This document shows, in pieces, positions 23,082 to 34,094 of a stretch of DNA of 64,000 bases. The DNA comes from Limanda limanda. Its lineage: Eukaryota; Chordata; Actinopteri; Pleuronectiformes; Pleuronectidae. Numbering within the stretch: the stretch's first letter is position 1; each line of letters starts with the position of its first letter. Below the pieces are notes generated by a model. It searched no databases, was not told the DNA's origin, and saw nothing but the letters and a program-made list of their open reading frames with translations. The stretch is from NCBI RefSeq assembly GCF_963576545.1, contig NC_083638.1:1807119-1871118 (forward strand), given 5' to 3'. A program made the position numbers and the translations under genes.

Positions 23082-23786
23082 ATGTTGCATCAACAGCGGA
23101 TATGGACTGAATGCAGAAAGCTAACCAAAATGGTTTCATTGTATCATTCGATAATTTATGATTAAAATATTGTTTATAACTATTTTCTTTATTTAAAACC
23201 ATTGTTTATTATATTCTTATTTTATTTCACATGGTCTTTTTACATTATATCTCTCCTCATTATGCAACTATCATCAAAAAATCATTTGTGATCAGAAAAA
23301 GTTAAAAAAAAACTGAGATCATTTATTGTAGTTTGTAAATTCGCCACATTATCAACTGTCATTCGCTTATTTAGTTGAAGTCTAAACATGAGCAAAAAAG
23401 TCCCAACAATAAAAAGAAGAATATGAATCAAAAGTTAATCCTTAACAATATATGAATAACAATATTTACTTGAGCAAACTTAAACAACTTAAAAAATAAA
23501 AGTAACGAGATAAATGGCGGTATATATACATTACTGAATATTTCATCACATGGTCTTAGTTTATTGTACATCACAATTGTTTTCTTTATAGTCATCACAT
23601 ACATAGAGATAATACATTCATAACTTCTTCATCCACATCACCATGCACATCTGTTTCTCTGCCCTGAACTACGTAAAGTTATATAAAAGATAAGTCATCA
23701 TGTAAACAAACATACGGAAACAAAAAGGAACAAATACAGGTACAAAATATACATATATATAGATGTATTTTTACATTTCTCGTTGA
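23082..23786. other. Unit B left flank, part 2
   Basis: Collinear with 1470-2120 of unit A and 49230-50080 of unit C. AT-rich and without a coding frame. Confidence 0.55.
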
Positions 23787-24118
23787 TTTATTTTATCATT
23801 GTCATTTCATGCACTCAAGTCGTTCTGCTCAAGGGCTAGTGACTATTGACACCGTAGAAAAAAGAAAATGCAGAGAGGTCCAAACTAACTCTGTCGTTCT
23901 TCCTTCATTTTCACTGAAACAAATTGGTGGTTGAGTCACATTAACAAAAATGATACACAAGAGTAAAACAAACAAACCAAACAATAATATCTTGCACATT
24001 TTTTCCCAAAATAGTAATTTTTCCTGAAGCTGAATTAGACTGAAGACTTGTAGTTCTCTGAATTTGCTTTCAGACCTGCACGGAGGTCCAGACATGTTCC
24101 TGAGACCTTCTGGAGAGG
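23787..24118 (-). other. VLIG-B 3' UTR exon (predicted)
   Basis: Same acceptor (cacttacag, exon start 24118) and exon text as in copy A, with the matching donor of the large exon at 24359/24358. An AATAAA-like signal lies near 23787 on the minus strand. Confidence 0.45.
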
Positions 24119-24414
24119 CTGTAAGTGAGAACGTGGAGAATGTGAGAACACAGCAGGAAAATGTCCAGAACATTCACAGAAAGTGAGTGGGCGTGTTGAT
24201 GACGTTTCTAATGTAAGATGTGAAACAGGAAGAAAACAAATCCATAAACAAAGTCTGGACATTTTCAAGAGTCTATGTCAAAAAATAGTTGAGTAAAGAT
24301 AATATTTCATCCAAGTGAATGTGAATCTATTGCTGCATATTAAATTGGACTGAAGTACCTGATGTGTTCAGTTGTACTTTGTTCACTTCATGTTGAAGGC
24401 GTCGTTCAAACCCT

Positions 24415-27400
24415 TCAGAGCTTGTTCCTTTGTGAGTTTCCTCCAGCAAATTTGTCATGGTTATAGTACTCGTTCTGACGACGCACCTCCCATTTTTCGG
24501 CTGTGTTTTTGAATGAACGATCAGTGTGAACTTTAGTTGTACACAGTGAATTAAACAGCTTCTTACTTGACTCAATAATGAATCTGCCAAGACCTTGTGG
24601 CCGATGAATGGCTGCATGATGCTGCTTGTGATCTGTGCCACTGGCCTCACAGGGAGCCTCATTAAATGGACACTGTCGTCCACAACCAAACACTTGCTTG
24701 AAAAGCTGATCCTGTGGTTTGATTGGAAGCTTGTTCAGAGTCTCAGTGATGTCATCAGAGTTTGAGAACTCCTCTTCCAGTTGGTCCTTCAACTCCTTCA
24801 TTGAGATCTTGAGACACTTGATGAATGAATGACATGAGCTTTGGATTTGAAACAAGGTGGTTTTTTCAGCCTCCACTGAAAGTGAGATGTCTGTGATCAA
24901 ATGTTGGCGCATGTTGCTGATTAGCGTTGTGATGCTTTCCTTGTTATCTGGCAGCGGAGCACCATCCTCTCCTATTGCTGCCCGATCTATCGCTTCTGAT
25001 ATTTTTCTGTCGATGACTTGTAGATTGTTGTTCTTCAGTTTGCACAAAGTCTTGTCCTCTATCATCTTTTCCCGGATGTGCTGAAATATCCAATCCTTAA
25101 CATGTGTTTCATAGTTAGGAATGTACCTGACAAATCTCTTGAAGTCTTTCTGTAGCAGCAAATTTTTCTGAATGTTGTCCTGGAAGAATGTACGAGAACT
25201 ATACTCTGCTGAATGGGAACCTCTCAGAATGTGATCCACAATCTTTACTCCCAGAGATCCACAGATGAGCTGTTTCACAGCAGGTTTGATACAAGACTGG
25301 ACAAAGTTAGTTACGTTAACTCTCTGTTTGTACAGATACAGAAAGTCTGACAGATACTGAGTCTTCTTTTTCTCCAGCTGTTGTTTGGGATCCATAACTA
25401 ACAGGAAGTTTTCCTTCATTTTGAAGAATTCCCTTGAGGCAATGCCACAAATGTGAAGTTTCAGGTCAAACTCGAACTTGTTTGGCCAATGTTTACAGCT
25501 TTCTTGAAGGGACTTATCAACTTTTTCGAGGAGTTCAGTTGTTAATCCAGTATCAGCATCTGTGTTTGACATCTCTCTAACATGTACACACTGTGTACAC
25601 AACTCAATGATACTTTCTGCTAAGTTCTGGAGTTCTGTTGTTTTGTCTTTTCCTCCGTCTAATTGATGGTCACCTTTGACCACAAAAGAAACATTGCCAG
25701 TTCTTTGTAGGCTTCCAATGTCCTGCACATCCTGTTTGTCATCTCCAGTCCACAGCTCATCAAACGTCTTAGTTAGTTGTTCTTCAGACAGGTTGCAGTG
25801 TTTAGGGTCTTTCAATAGACTCATCACCCAGTGTTCAACATCACTTTGCCTTTTACTCTCATTTTCTTGACCTTGTTTTCGAAACTCAAGCCAGGAGTTG
25901 AACTTGTTGTTCATAGAAAGTTTGATTTCGTTTTCAAGATTGCTGATACTTTCAAAAACATCCATGAGAAAGGCCTCGATCAGATGTACTTGTTTTTCTT
26001 TTTTTCTGTAGAAGTTGTTAAGTTTTTCCTTTATTTTTCTCTCCTGTTTTTCGATTTTTTCAGAAGCCTCAATTCTTTTTGCTGAAACCAGTGTGTTCCA
26101 AGCTTCTGTGTCGGACTGACTGGGCACATCCTCGATGTCTGACTCTGCTTGTGTTTGCCAGGAGAGAATCTCGTTTCTAAAAGCCCATTCCCACTGACTG
26201 AACTCTTTGCACAGGTTGTTGAAAGCATGAGACACAAGAGTGTTTCTGAAACTAAAGATGAAGTTTTCACATTTCACCGCCCTCCAGAGATTTCTCATCT
26301 TTTCCAGAAACTCTGGGATCTGCGACACTTCATTGCACTTGTCCTTCTTCACTGTTTGCAAAAGGTTTTTCTTGAAATCTGCCACAGCTTCACTGTAACC
26401 TGTGTTCACTGGTGCCATTGGTGGAGTTCCATGCCAGAGTCCTGGGATGTGCCAGTTGTTCTTGTCCATGTCATAGTCCAGCACATCTGTGAACTCTTTG
26501 ATAGAAGGTTTATTTTCCATTTGAGCTGCGATTTGAGTCATTTCATTAAGTTGGTCCAGGAGAATTTTTTTTTCTGTCCTAATCTTTGTTAGAGCTGAAA
26601 CTCCGGCAACATTTTGGTGAACAAAATGACAAACTCGCTTTTTACTGCTCGTCTTCATCCTCAATAACGTGTAGATGGCAATTTGCAGGACATCTTTCAT
26701 TTCTGCTGAGTTTTCCATTGCAATGTTGATGATGGTGGCATCACTCAGGCCAATGACAAAGGTTGCTAGCTGGTTGTCGTGCTCGTAACTGTCCTCTAGT
26801 TGTGCCAGATCAGGAGCCTTAAGACCCTCTGTGTCAATGAGGACAATAAAATCACAGTTTAACTCGCTTTTCAAATCATCTGCAACTTTGAGGAAGAGCA
26901 TGAAAGCTCCTCTTGTGCATCTGCCGCTGCTGACAGGAAACTGCACACCAAACATGGTGTTGAGGAGCGTTGACTTACCGGTGCTCTGAACACCCAACAC
27001 AGTCAATACCAACAGTCTGCTCCTCTGTCCAACCTTCTTGTGAAGCTCCATCAGTACGTCTGTCACCCATCTCTCTGGGATGTTGGAGGCATCTCCGTCC
27101 AAAAGCTCTAAAGGATATCCATCCAACAGCATTTCAGCTGCCAAACCAGGGAGCTGGGATATTTCATCAGCTGTTGAGCTGCTGGTTGAGAACTCGTAGA
27201 TCAGTCCCATCTCTCTCATGTAATGCTCTGTTCCTAAAGAGCTGTCCACCAAAGCTTGGTCTAACTCTGCTATGAGCTTGGCGTCTTTCTTCTTGCATTG
27301 CTCTTTGAATTTGTGACGCAGCTCAACCATTTTTGTTCTTGAATGAGCATTCAGCTTGAGTTTCATCCACTTAAGGAGAAAATCTCTTTTTTCTTTCTCA

Positions 27401-28817
27401 CCTCTGTTGCACAAGTGTTCAATGAAGCTCTTCATATCTGTGGATGGTTTGCTTTCATTTGGTTCCCTTCTGATTTTAGAATGTTCTTCTTGTAGCTGAG
27501 TTGCATTTACTTCCATTCCCAGGCCACCAACTTTATTCGACCTCCATTCTTCCAGTCGTGACTGCGACAATCTCTTCCATTTATCTCCTTGCAGTGGAAG
27601 TTGCTGCTTCTTGTAGTCTGGTATCGTCTGCTCTGCGATTTCTTTGGCAAAATCCTCAGCTACTTTTCTCTGTGCGTCGGTTTTGCTTTCGTCCACAGAC
27701 AGACCAAGTTCAACAGCTTTTCCAACCATATCTACAATGCTCATGGTGTCTTTCACATCTAACAGGGATGCCTTGATGACCTCAAAAAGTCTCTTTGAGA
27801 ACTCTGCCACATTTGAACTCTGGTCTTTGAACTTCACTCTATTCTTTGGTAAACCTAATTCCTCCACCAATCTCTTCACAGACATCATCTCCTCTCTGAC
27901 ATTCTCTCCCTTTCGATTGACGACTAAGAACAGTTTGGATTTCACATCTTGAAGAGAAGATAGAATCCTGTGCTCACTTTCTTCCACGCTGTCCAGAAAC
28001 ACAAAGGTAGCTGTTGATACTTGAAAGAGAAAGTTGAATTGTGTAAGTGATTCACAAATGTCCCCTCGCAAATCTGCGAAGGCTACTGGCCCTGGAAAAA
28101 CATCTAAACTTCTCTTACCGCAGGGAAGGTACCAGCAAACCTCAACAAGCCCATCTGCAATTTCTCTTTTGACTGCCCCCCCCTCCACTTCTCTGTGTAT
28201 GAAGATGTTGCAGTTCTGTTGTCCACTGCTGAGGACATGATTCAAAATCTGGGACTTGGATAAACTGCTGTTCTTCAGCCTCACAAAGGAGAAGAATGGT
28301 ATATTTGCTTGGACAATGTTGTCTTCAACAAACCCTCTTGATTCAGACATATCATGTGGACGCCACTCTTTGACGATGTCTCTCAGAGCCCACAGCATCA
28401 GGGTACACTGACTCTTGTGGCCGCGGGGCAACAGCAGTGGAAGAGAGAACTGGCACATTGACATCTTGAGGGCCATTTCCTGCTGCAGGGAGCTGTCAGC
28501 GCAATGGAAGAGAGCAACTATGAGGTCGAGGGGGTTAACCTCATCATCTCTAGAGTCGTCAGCGTCATAAAGGTCTTCATCAAAGAGATCATTGTCTTCC
28601 TCAATGTTTTCCTCTGGCCTGATTGATGATTGTATTGAGCTCCTGCATTCTGCATTCATTTGCAACAGTTTTCTGAGGAAACTCCATGGTATTTCCTCAA
28701 ACGATAAAACTTCTTTTTCCTCAATACTGTTTTTGTTGATATCAAAGAGAGATCGTAGATTGAGCTTGTTGGGATAAAAGTCCTTCAGTCCAAGTTTGAC
28801 GAGAAAGCTCAACAGGG
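24415..28817 (-). CDS. gvin1-like: VLIG-B: C-terminally truncated very large GTPase, main coding exon
   Basis: Paralogue of VLIG-A with an unbroken G domain: P-loop GVQSTGKST at about 611 (numbered from 28824), RCTRGAF, DTEG about 664. The exon starts at 28817 after tttgacag; no in-frame ATG exists near it, so the 5' exons are required. The N-terminal third is almost identical to copy A. The helical middle (about 400-460 and 890-1150) is strongly divergent from A and C. The C-terminus is altered: short deletions near 24450-24490 remove the tail (the residues around DWIILPDST, DYWKYVL and the final AFNMK) and shift the frame, ending RQNEYYNHDKFAGGNSQRNK and one more residue. In the Cys/His cluster the second Cys of CPFC is Asn (CPFNEAPC). 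The new stop lies about 56 nt before the predicted last exon junction. It could be a functional short form or an early pseudogene. Confidence 0.85.
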
Positions 28818-29239
28818 CTGTCAAAGAGAAAGAACATACATTTTAGAAAGTAACGACTGGCCCCACCTATTGTGTTGTATATGTATGTTTGATTGTTTGG
28901 GTATGTGTTATTTTTTAGTGTTACATACTGTAAATCTTTCTTGTCAATAACATTTGGGAGCAAAGACTTCATTCACATGAGCCGCCTCTCTCAGGTCTTT
29001 AAGAGGAGCTTAAATTCACCAAAACAAGGCTGGAGACTCTCTCAGGGTCCAGAGACAAATATATACGGACTGTTGAACCATCATTGACAACAGGACGGAA
29101 ATGGAAACCAAAAGAAGCAACCCAACAGGTAAGAGTAGCACTCTAGCACACTGACATTGAGGGTCACGTTTAACAGGGAAGAGGAGGTTTGAGCCGGGGT
29201 CAGAGTAGTCCCCTGTGGAACACGGCAACTCCTTCAGAG

Positions 29240-29475
29240 GGGGGACAATTGGTAGTCTACGAAATTTAGCATCAGGAAGAGGCAGCGAGATGTGTCCGAC
29301 CAGGGGTGATCAGATGGAGCAAGCCAGAGACTGGAAGATGTTGGTGGACGTGGGCCAGCAGCTTCTAGTCCAATCACATATTGTTACTACCACTGTAAGA
29401 CAGGACCTGATACACTGGTCCAACACCCTGCACGTTGTCTTCTTCGTAGAACTAACCCAAGTTTTTAACGTCCTC
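29240..29475 (+). mobile_element. Retroelement-derived fragment in VLIG-B intron
   Basis: The best kept of the three orthologous fragments. The + frame reads QMEQARDWKMLVDVGQQLLV, then IVTTTVRQDLIHW and LHVVFFVELTQ. The D...ELT spacing resembles PD-(D/E)xK-type nuclease tails of fish non-LTR elements; that assignment is from memory and tentative. Confidence 0.45.
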
Positions 29476-29609
29476 AGCTGGAGGACAGAATTCAGTATAA
29501 ATTTGGTAGCTACAGCTTTGTGCCCATTCACGCAACAAGCATACAGATCTCAACATATTGCTTTGTAAGCTCTCTGTGTCCATACACAAATAAATGTTGA
29601 ATGAGTTAC

Positions 29610-29684
29610 CTGCAAGCTCTTCACTTTCTGGGTCTCTTGTAGACATGGTCAAGAACTTCCCTGAATTCCTCTGTGCATCAATAT
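29610..29684 (-). CDS. gvin1-like: VLIG-B 5' coding exon 3 (75 bp)
   Basis: Acceptor tttatctccag, donor GCAG-GTAACTC. Reads DIDAQRNSGKFLTM, then STRDPESEELA, and joins the large exon in phase 1 as in copy A. The internal ATG is kept. Confidence 0.72.
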
Positions 29685-30310
29685 CTGGAGATAAATATAT
29701 ATTAACTCGTAAGTTTCACTGAACAATTGTTAATTTATTTCCACAAAGCCAAATATAGATATTCTACAGACTCAAACATAGTCGATTTTTGGAGCTCAGT
29801 ACATAATTACAATAATATTTCTTATTGAACTATCTATCGTATTGTGACTTTCGTCATTTTCTTAAGGAAGTCCTGTATTGTATGGATGGACAAAGATTCT
29901 GTCTGACCTGCACCCAATGAGCCTGTTGTGAAGGTCAACCTGCACTGCCCACAGAGAACTGCCTTAATCTGTGACCTGAACTGAAAACAGTTTTTGTAGT
30001 GACAGTGGACTTTATGAAAAGATAAACAACATGTCTCCACTTCCCCCCATTGTGAAAAACTGATGCCAAAATATCTTGGGTGCTGTTGTAAGTGGTTGAA
30101 GCTCTGTACGTTTCTACTACAGTAAGTTGCTGTTCCTGTTTTGCATTTGTTGGAATGTACAGCGAGCTATGGAGTTTAACTCCTGATCATTACCGCGATG
30201 AGGGAATTTAGTCTTTATCCTTTTCCTCTGCTTATAAATTTAATTAATTATTTATTGAGCTCCATTTGATCTAAAGGCCCAGATCTTTCAAAGTATTCAC
30301 AGGAATGTAC

Positions 30311-30393
30311 CTGTAAGCGCTCCTTCTTCCGTGTTCATTGCAGACATGGTCTGACTTCTCCTTGTCTTCCTTGACTACCTCGTGCCTCAGAAC
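30311..30393 (-). CDS. gvin1-like: VLIG-B 5' exon 2 (83 bp), candidate start ATG at 30347
   Basis: Acceptor atttctcttccag, donor ACAG-GTACAT. From 30347 it encodes MSAMNTEEGALT, identical to copy A, and runs in phase into exon 3. Joined to exon 1, the exon 1 ATG gives the same short overlapping frame as in copy A, stopping at the TGA inside this exon. Confidence 0.6.
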
Positions 30394-30509
30394 CTGGAAG
30401 AGAAATACATGTCGTTTCTTTACTTTCAGAACCACTGTTATTATCAGACATTCAAATCAGATCAATCAAATCATTAAACTAAGTTTCCAGCATGTAAACG
30501 AAAACATAC

Positions 30510-30565
30510 CTGACATGGTGTTACAGGAGAGTGTGCAGCTGCTCCTGTCAGCTCTGCTATTTATA
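30510..30565 (-). promoter_or_regulatory. VLIG-B TATA box and exon 1
   Basis: TATAAATA at 30565-30558 on the minus strand, then a short exon 1 ending ATGTCAG at 30510 before GTATG. The sequence upstream of the TATA box is shortened: ctcttg (ending 30620) is joined directly to aggcagtgcc, whereas copy A has 261 bp between them. The minus-strand ATTGG/CCAAT pair therefore lies about 75 bp from the TATA box in B against 340 bp in A. Confidence 0.55.
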
Positions 30566-30620
30566 CTAGACAATCAGAACCGAAAGCATCTGATGCACTG
30601 GAACAACTGGTTCTCTCTTG

Positions 30621-31310
30621 AGGCAGTGCCTTTGCTTGTTATTGGTGGATTGGAATGTGATTATTTTACTCTCCGAGCATCAACTACAAATCCCTCTAGG
30701 TGGAGCTGCACTACCTTCACTACTCTTCCCTCTTTCTTCCTTTGAGCATTTAGTTTTTATAATCACATCAAGTTTGGCATAGATCGCTGAGTGCAGGTTA
30801 CTGACAACCCCGATCTAGTTTTTGACAACTTTTTAAAGTTCTTCTGGCTTTCTTGTTTGATTGACTTCCTTACGCTTACGTTTGTGTTTGTCTGAAGCGA
30901 CAGTGCAATTCTCTCACTCAACCAACAGTTTGCGTGTCTGCAAAAGTACAAAATAGAAGAATGTCGTCCAGCCGGTGTAAACAAGGATCACTCCCAACCT
31001 CTTCTCGTAAACACTCTGTTTTTCATTGTTGACATATTTATTCATCACTTCCTTAAGCTTACGGGAATTGTTTGCTATCTTGTTGAATAACCTGTTTTGT
31101 CACCAGCCTAAAACCAGGCGAGTGCACTCATGACAAGAGGTGAATTAAGTTCGTTGGTGTTCTGATGAGGATCCACTTCTGATTCCCGGTATCATCTAGC
31201 ATGAGATTTCTCATTTGATGTTTTTATTAAAGTGTTGTATTAAATTGATGGACACAATGATAGGTAGTGTCATGATTGACAGTTGAGACTGACTCGTAAT
31301 TGGTCATGTA
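30621..31310. other. Unit B upstream flank, no gene seen
   Basis: Collinear with 10245-10930 of unit A. Carries the same 73-codon minus frame (30763-30984), of no known family. Confidence 0.5.
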
Positions 31311-31490
31311 TCTAATTGGTCTGATCTGCCAGCTGCCCCATGGAACGCCACCGCGCCCCCCAGCCCTGAGTGACGCGATTGAGGCGCACTGTTGACCACT
31401 CCAGGGCAGGGGGGCGTGGCTGCGTGAGTGGCCCAGACCTTCGTATTTTTTTCTGTATGTGGCCCCCGGGAAAACAAGTTTGGACACCCG
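31311..31490. mobile_element. hAT-type end fragment
   Basis: A GC-rich block absent from unit A, ending cgggaaaacaagtttggacaccc before sequence shared with A (taactatactgtatat). The agtttggacaccc ending is typical of hAT/Charlie-like elements. The other end and the target duplication are not visible. Confidence 0.4.
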
Positions 31491-31616
31491 TAACTATACT
31501 GTATATTAACAATAAATCATGGAAGACAATAAATGTAGCACTATTGTCCATGAAATGAAAAAGATGCATCAAAGCAGGCTCTTGTGACTCTTATTAATAC
31601 TTGAACCCCCCATACT

Positions 31617-31865
31617 GCATTAAACGTGATACCATAAAATGGTATGCCTTTCGGCATTCAATAAATTTGGTTATCAAAATAAAATATTGAATATTAATAC
31701 AAAATATATAAATATTAAATTATAATTTTAATTAATTCACGTTACCTCGGGGCACCACCCTTCAGAGGAAGGGAAAAGATAATCAATTTATTGATTTAGT
31801 CTCATAAAAGTACTAACTACATATTTGGAACTCTGATTAACAATGAAAGTAATAACTATAACCTT
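31617..31865 (+). repeat. Left arm of a large inverted pair
   Basis: Begins gcattaaacgtgataccat and contains cctttcggcattcaat, agtctcataaaagta and ataactataacc. The same blocks in the same order occur in reverse complement at 35340-35534. The family is not recognised. Confidence 0.6.
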
Positions 31866-32072
31866 GTCCTAAGTAGTGTTTGATTCATGTTGACGCTTCT
31901 ACATTTTGCATTGACTTCAAACAGTTTTCTTAGAAAACACCAGGGCAGTTTCTCCACTGACGCTCCAGGTTCTTCTTAGAAGCTGTTTTTGTTGATCTCC
32001 AAGAGAAAGTGAAGAGTGAGCTTGTTGGGATAAAATCTCCCTAGTCCCAGTTTTGACAGAAAGTCCAAAAGG
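31865..32072 (-). pseudogene. VLIG-family relic, N-terminal domain fragment
   Basis: The minus strand reads LLDFLSKLGLGRFYPNKLTL, then LEINKNSF, an in-frame TAA (31978-31976), and EEPGASVEKLPWCFLRKLFE. This is the start of the VLIG large exon (compare LLSFLVKLGLKDYYPNKL and IPWSFLRKLL) from a more distant paralogue. The splice acceptor is damaged (tttaca-aac instead of tttgacag) and the match stops after about 65 codons. It is clearly nonfunctional and implies at least four VLIG copies at some stage. Confidence 0.8.
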
Positions 32073-32099
32073 TTTGTAAAGATAAGAGCATGTTTTAAT

Positions 32100-32220
32100 A
32101 TAGACAAAAGGTGTGTGTGTGAGTGTGTGTTTGTGCATGACAGAGACTGTGTGCGTTAGAAAGACTGTGTGAGTGTGTGTGCGTGAGAGAGAGACAGAGT
32201 GTGTCTGTGTGTGTGTGTTC
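32100..32220. repeat. Interrupted GT/GA microsatellite
   Basis: Alternating gtgtgtgtgt and gagagaga tracts. The 249-codon minus frame passing through it (31917-32666) merges the VLIG relic, this repeat and the exon-like segment, so it is not a real gene. Confidence 0.8.
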
Positions 32221-32359
32221 CTCTTTTGAAGTTGTGAAGGTCTTAAATGATCAGGATCCTTTTCTGTGATGTAACAATGAATCAAATAAGTCGTCCTCAT
32301 ACTTGATATATTTAGTGACTTGTTATCACCACTGTACAAAGTTTGCAGATAGTTTTCAG

Positions 32360-32605
32360 GTTCTCTGGTCACTGATACAACTCTGCTGCTCTGTTGTGTG
32401 TCTGCTGCTGCACAGAGACTGTTGAAGTGATATCCTGAACCTACAGGATATTTGGGTGCAGGGTATTCTTTATGAAGGTTCTTTTTATCAGACGTTCCAC
32501 TTGAACAAATTTCTCGTGGAGAATAATCAGATCTCAGATTGGGTCTGCGATTGCTATCGACTTTTTCAGCATGTCCGCGATGGCACAGCGTCCTTTGACG
32601 TTTCG
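32360..32605 (+). other. Exon-like segment with start codon and donor on + strand
   Basis: An acceptor-like tctttttatcag (ending about 32491) precedes text ending ATGTCCGCGATGGCACAGCG and so on to CATTATACTG-GTAAGT. The frame MSAMAQRPLTFRHYT ends in phase 1, as do the VLIG 5' exons, and starts with the same four residues as VLIG exon 2. It points the opposite way to the VLIG genes. A relic of the same segment is at 15031-15360. No continuing exon was found downstream. Confidence 0.35.
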
Positions 32606-32782
32606 CCATTATACTGGTAAGTTGTTGTAACTTTGATTGTTGTCCAATTTGCCCCAGACTTGACATGTTTGATAAGTGTCATCAAACTTGACGTGTAGTG
32701 TTTAGTATGTCTCATAATGAGTAAAGAGATATATACAGTAACTCAGGGGTGTACCTGTGGCTTCTGGTCTTGTGTCCTTTGT

Positions 32783-32992
32783 AAATGTGGTGGGCGGTGT
32801 GGCCTAGGGGGGTAAAGTGGTCGTTCTCCAACAAGAAGGTTGCCGGTTCAAACCCCACTCTTCCCCATCTGCATGCCGAAGTGTCCTTGGCAAGATACTA
32901 AACCCTTAACTGGCCCCTCATAAATGATGTGTGTACTAAAAAAATGGAAGTCGCTTTGGACAAAAGCGTCAGCTAAATGACATGTAATGACT
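32783..32992 (+). mobile_element. tRNA-derived SINE
   Basis: Head with A-box-like gtggcctaggggggtaaagt and B box GGTTCAAACCCC. The body includes tgccgaagtgtccttggcaa, and the tail tcgctttggacaaaagcgtc continues to agctaaatgacatgtaatga. This is the usual layout of teleost tRNA-SINEs whose tail is shared with a partner LINE. The tail motif also appears at about 8490 and 56465 on the + strand and, in reverse complement, at about 19766. Confidence 0.8.
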
Positions 32993-33229
32993 CAGGCCTC
33001 ATTCATCAGCACCTGAAAGCAGAAGTCGTCTCTTTGAGTTAATAGGTTGAGTGATATTTAAAGATGAGCTCAGTGAACATATATTCAAATCAATGACAGA
33101 AATTAGAAATTTAAGGAAAGATTTATTAAATTTGTATCATGTTTTCTGTTGTGTATATATCCAGAAGAAGAAGTGATTAAAACTTGGTGGTTGATGTTAT
33201 AATTCACTGTGATCTTTTTTACCTTGTGA

Positions 33230-34070
33230 ACATTTTAGCTTGAGAACGCTGTTGGGACCTGGTATTTGTGAACTACAGTTCAACCTACAAGTCAAAAGCC
33301 TTAAGCCGCATTTCCTTGTTCTGGAGAAAACCAGAGCCTCCAGAACTCTGTCTTCCGGGGTAACTCAACGTCACAGGTGTGAAAACCGACCAGAGACACA
33401 AAGGTCAACCACTATTGGTCACTCTGGGCCCCATGACCTGTGAGGTCACCGGGCCAATATAAGTCCAGGTCTCCCCCTCTTCTGTCTCTTTCCATAAAAT
33501 CCCTCCGAGATGAGAAGTCTGGCTTCTCCCTCTCTTCACTCTCTTTCCATACACCTCTTCTAGAGGAGCACAGTGCTCTTTCCACGAATCCTCTCAGAGG
33601 AGAAGGGTGGAGGTCCAGTTACTCTTTCAACTCAAATCAACTTCATGGAGGAGAGCTGCAGCTTCTACTCAACTCATCAAGGAAACCTCCTCAAATCCAA
33701 GCTCTACCAACCTTCCAGCAGCGACGCAAGGTCCTGCCAGAGAACTTCAAACAGCAACTGAGCTGCACCGCATAAAAGAACCACAAAGGCAGGAGCCACA
33801 CAACCAGCAAGACGACTTCACAGAACTTCAAACTGCACAACAACCTTTTTTCCCTTTCCATGGACGGGTATCACAACTGTGCTTAATAATTATACCAGGC
33901 TAAGCAAATACTGTTTATTTGATTCCTTGTGATGTTTATAAGTTTGATTTGTGTTGCTGTGATATTTTGGTTACAAGTTATTTGAAAGTTAATGTTAGTT
34001 ATGCTCTTCAGTCTTTCCTGGCATGCATCTAGTAACTTTCTCTAATTTGGCACCAACACAGACACACGCA
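33230..34070 (+). repeat. Possible solo LTR or retroelement leader
   Basis: Contains a TATA-like gccaatataagtcc, then CT-rich leader text with three imperfect repeats of a ctctttccay...ctcctctyagaggag unit (33487-33605), and ends near aatttggcaccaac, which resembles a primer-binding start. Three overlapping + frames (33440-33903) share it and none is convincing. No matching second LTR was found. Confidence 0.3.
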
Positions 34071-34094
34071 TTCTCTTCACCCATCTCTCTTTGA

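Noticed and set aside
31917..32666. 249-codon minus-strand ORF
   Set aside because: It joins a VLIG relic in the wrong frame, a GT/GA microsatellite and an exon-like piece of the opposite strand.
32783..32860. Functional tRNA gene
   Set aside because: A and B boxes belong to a SINE head with a conserved fish SINE body and tail; no cloverleaf with proper acceptor stem is evident.
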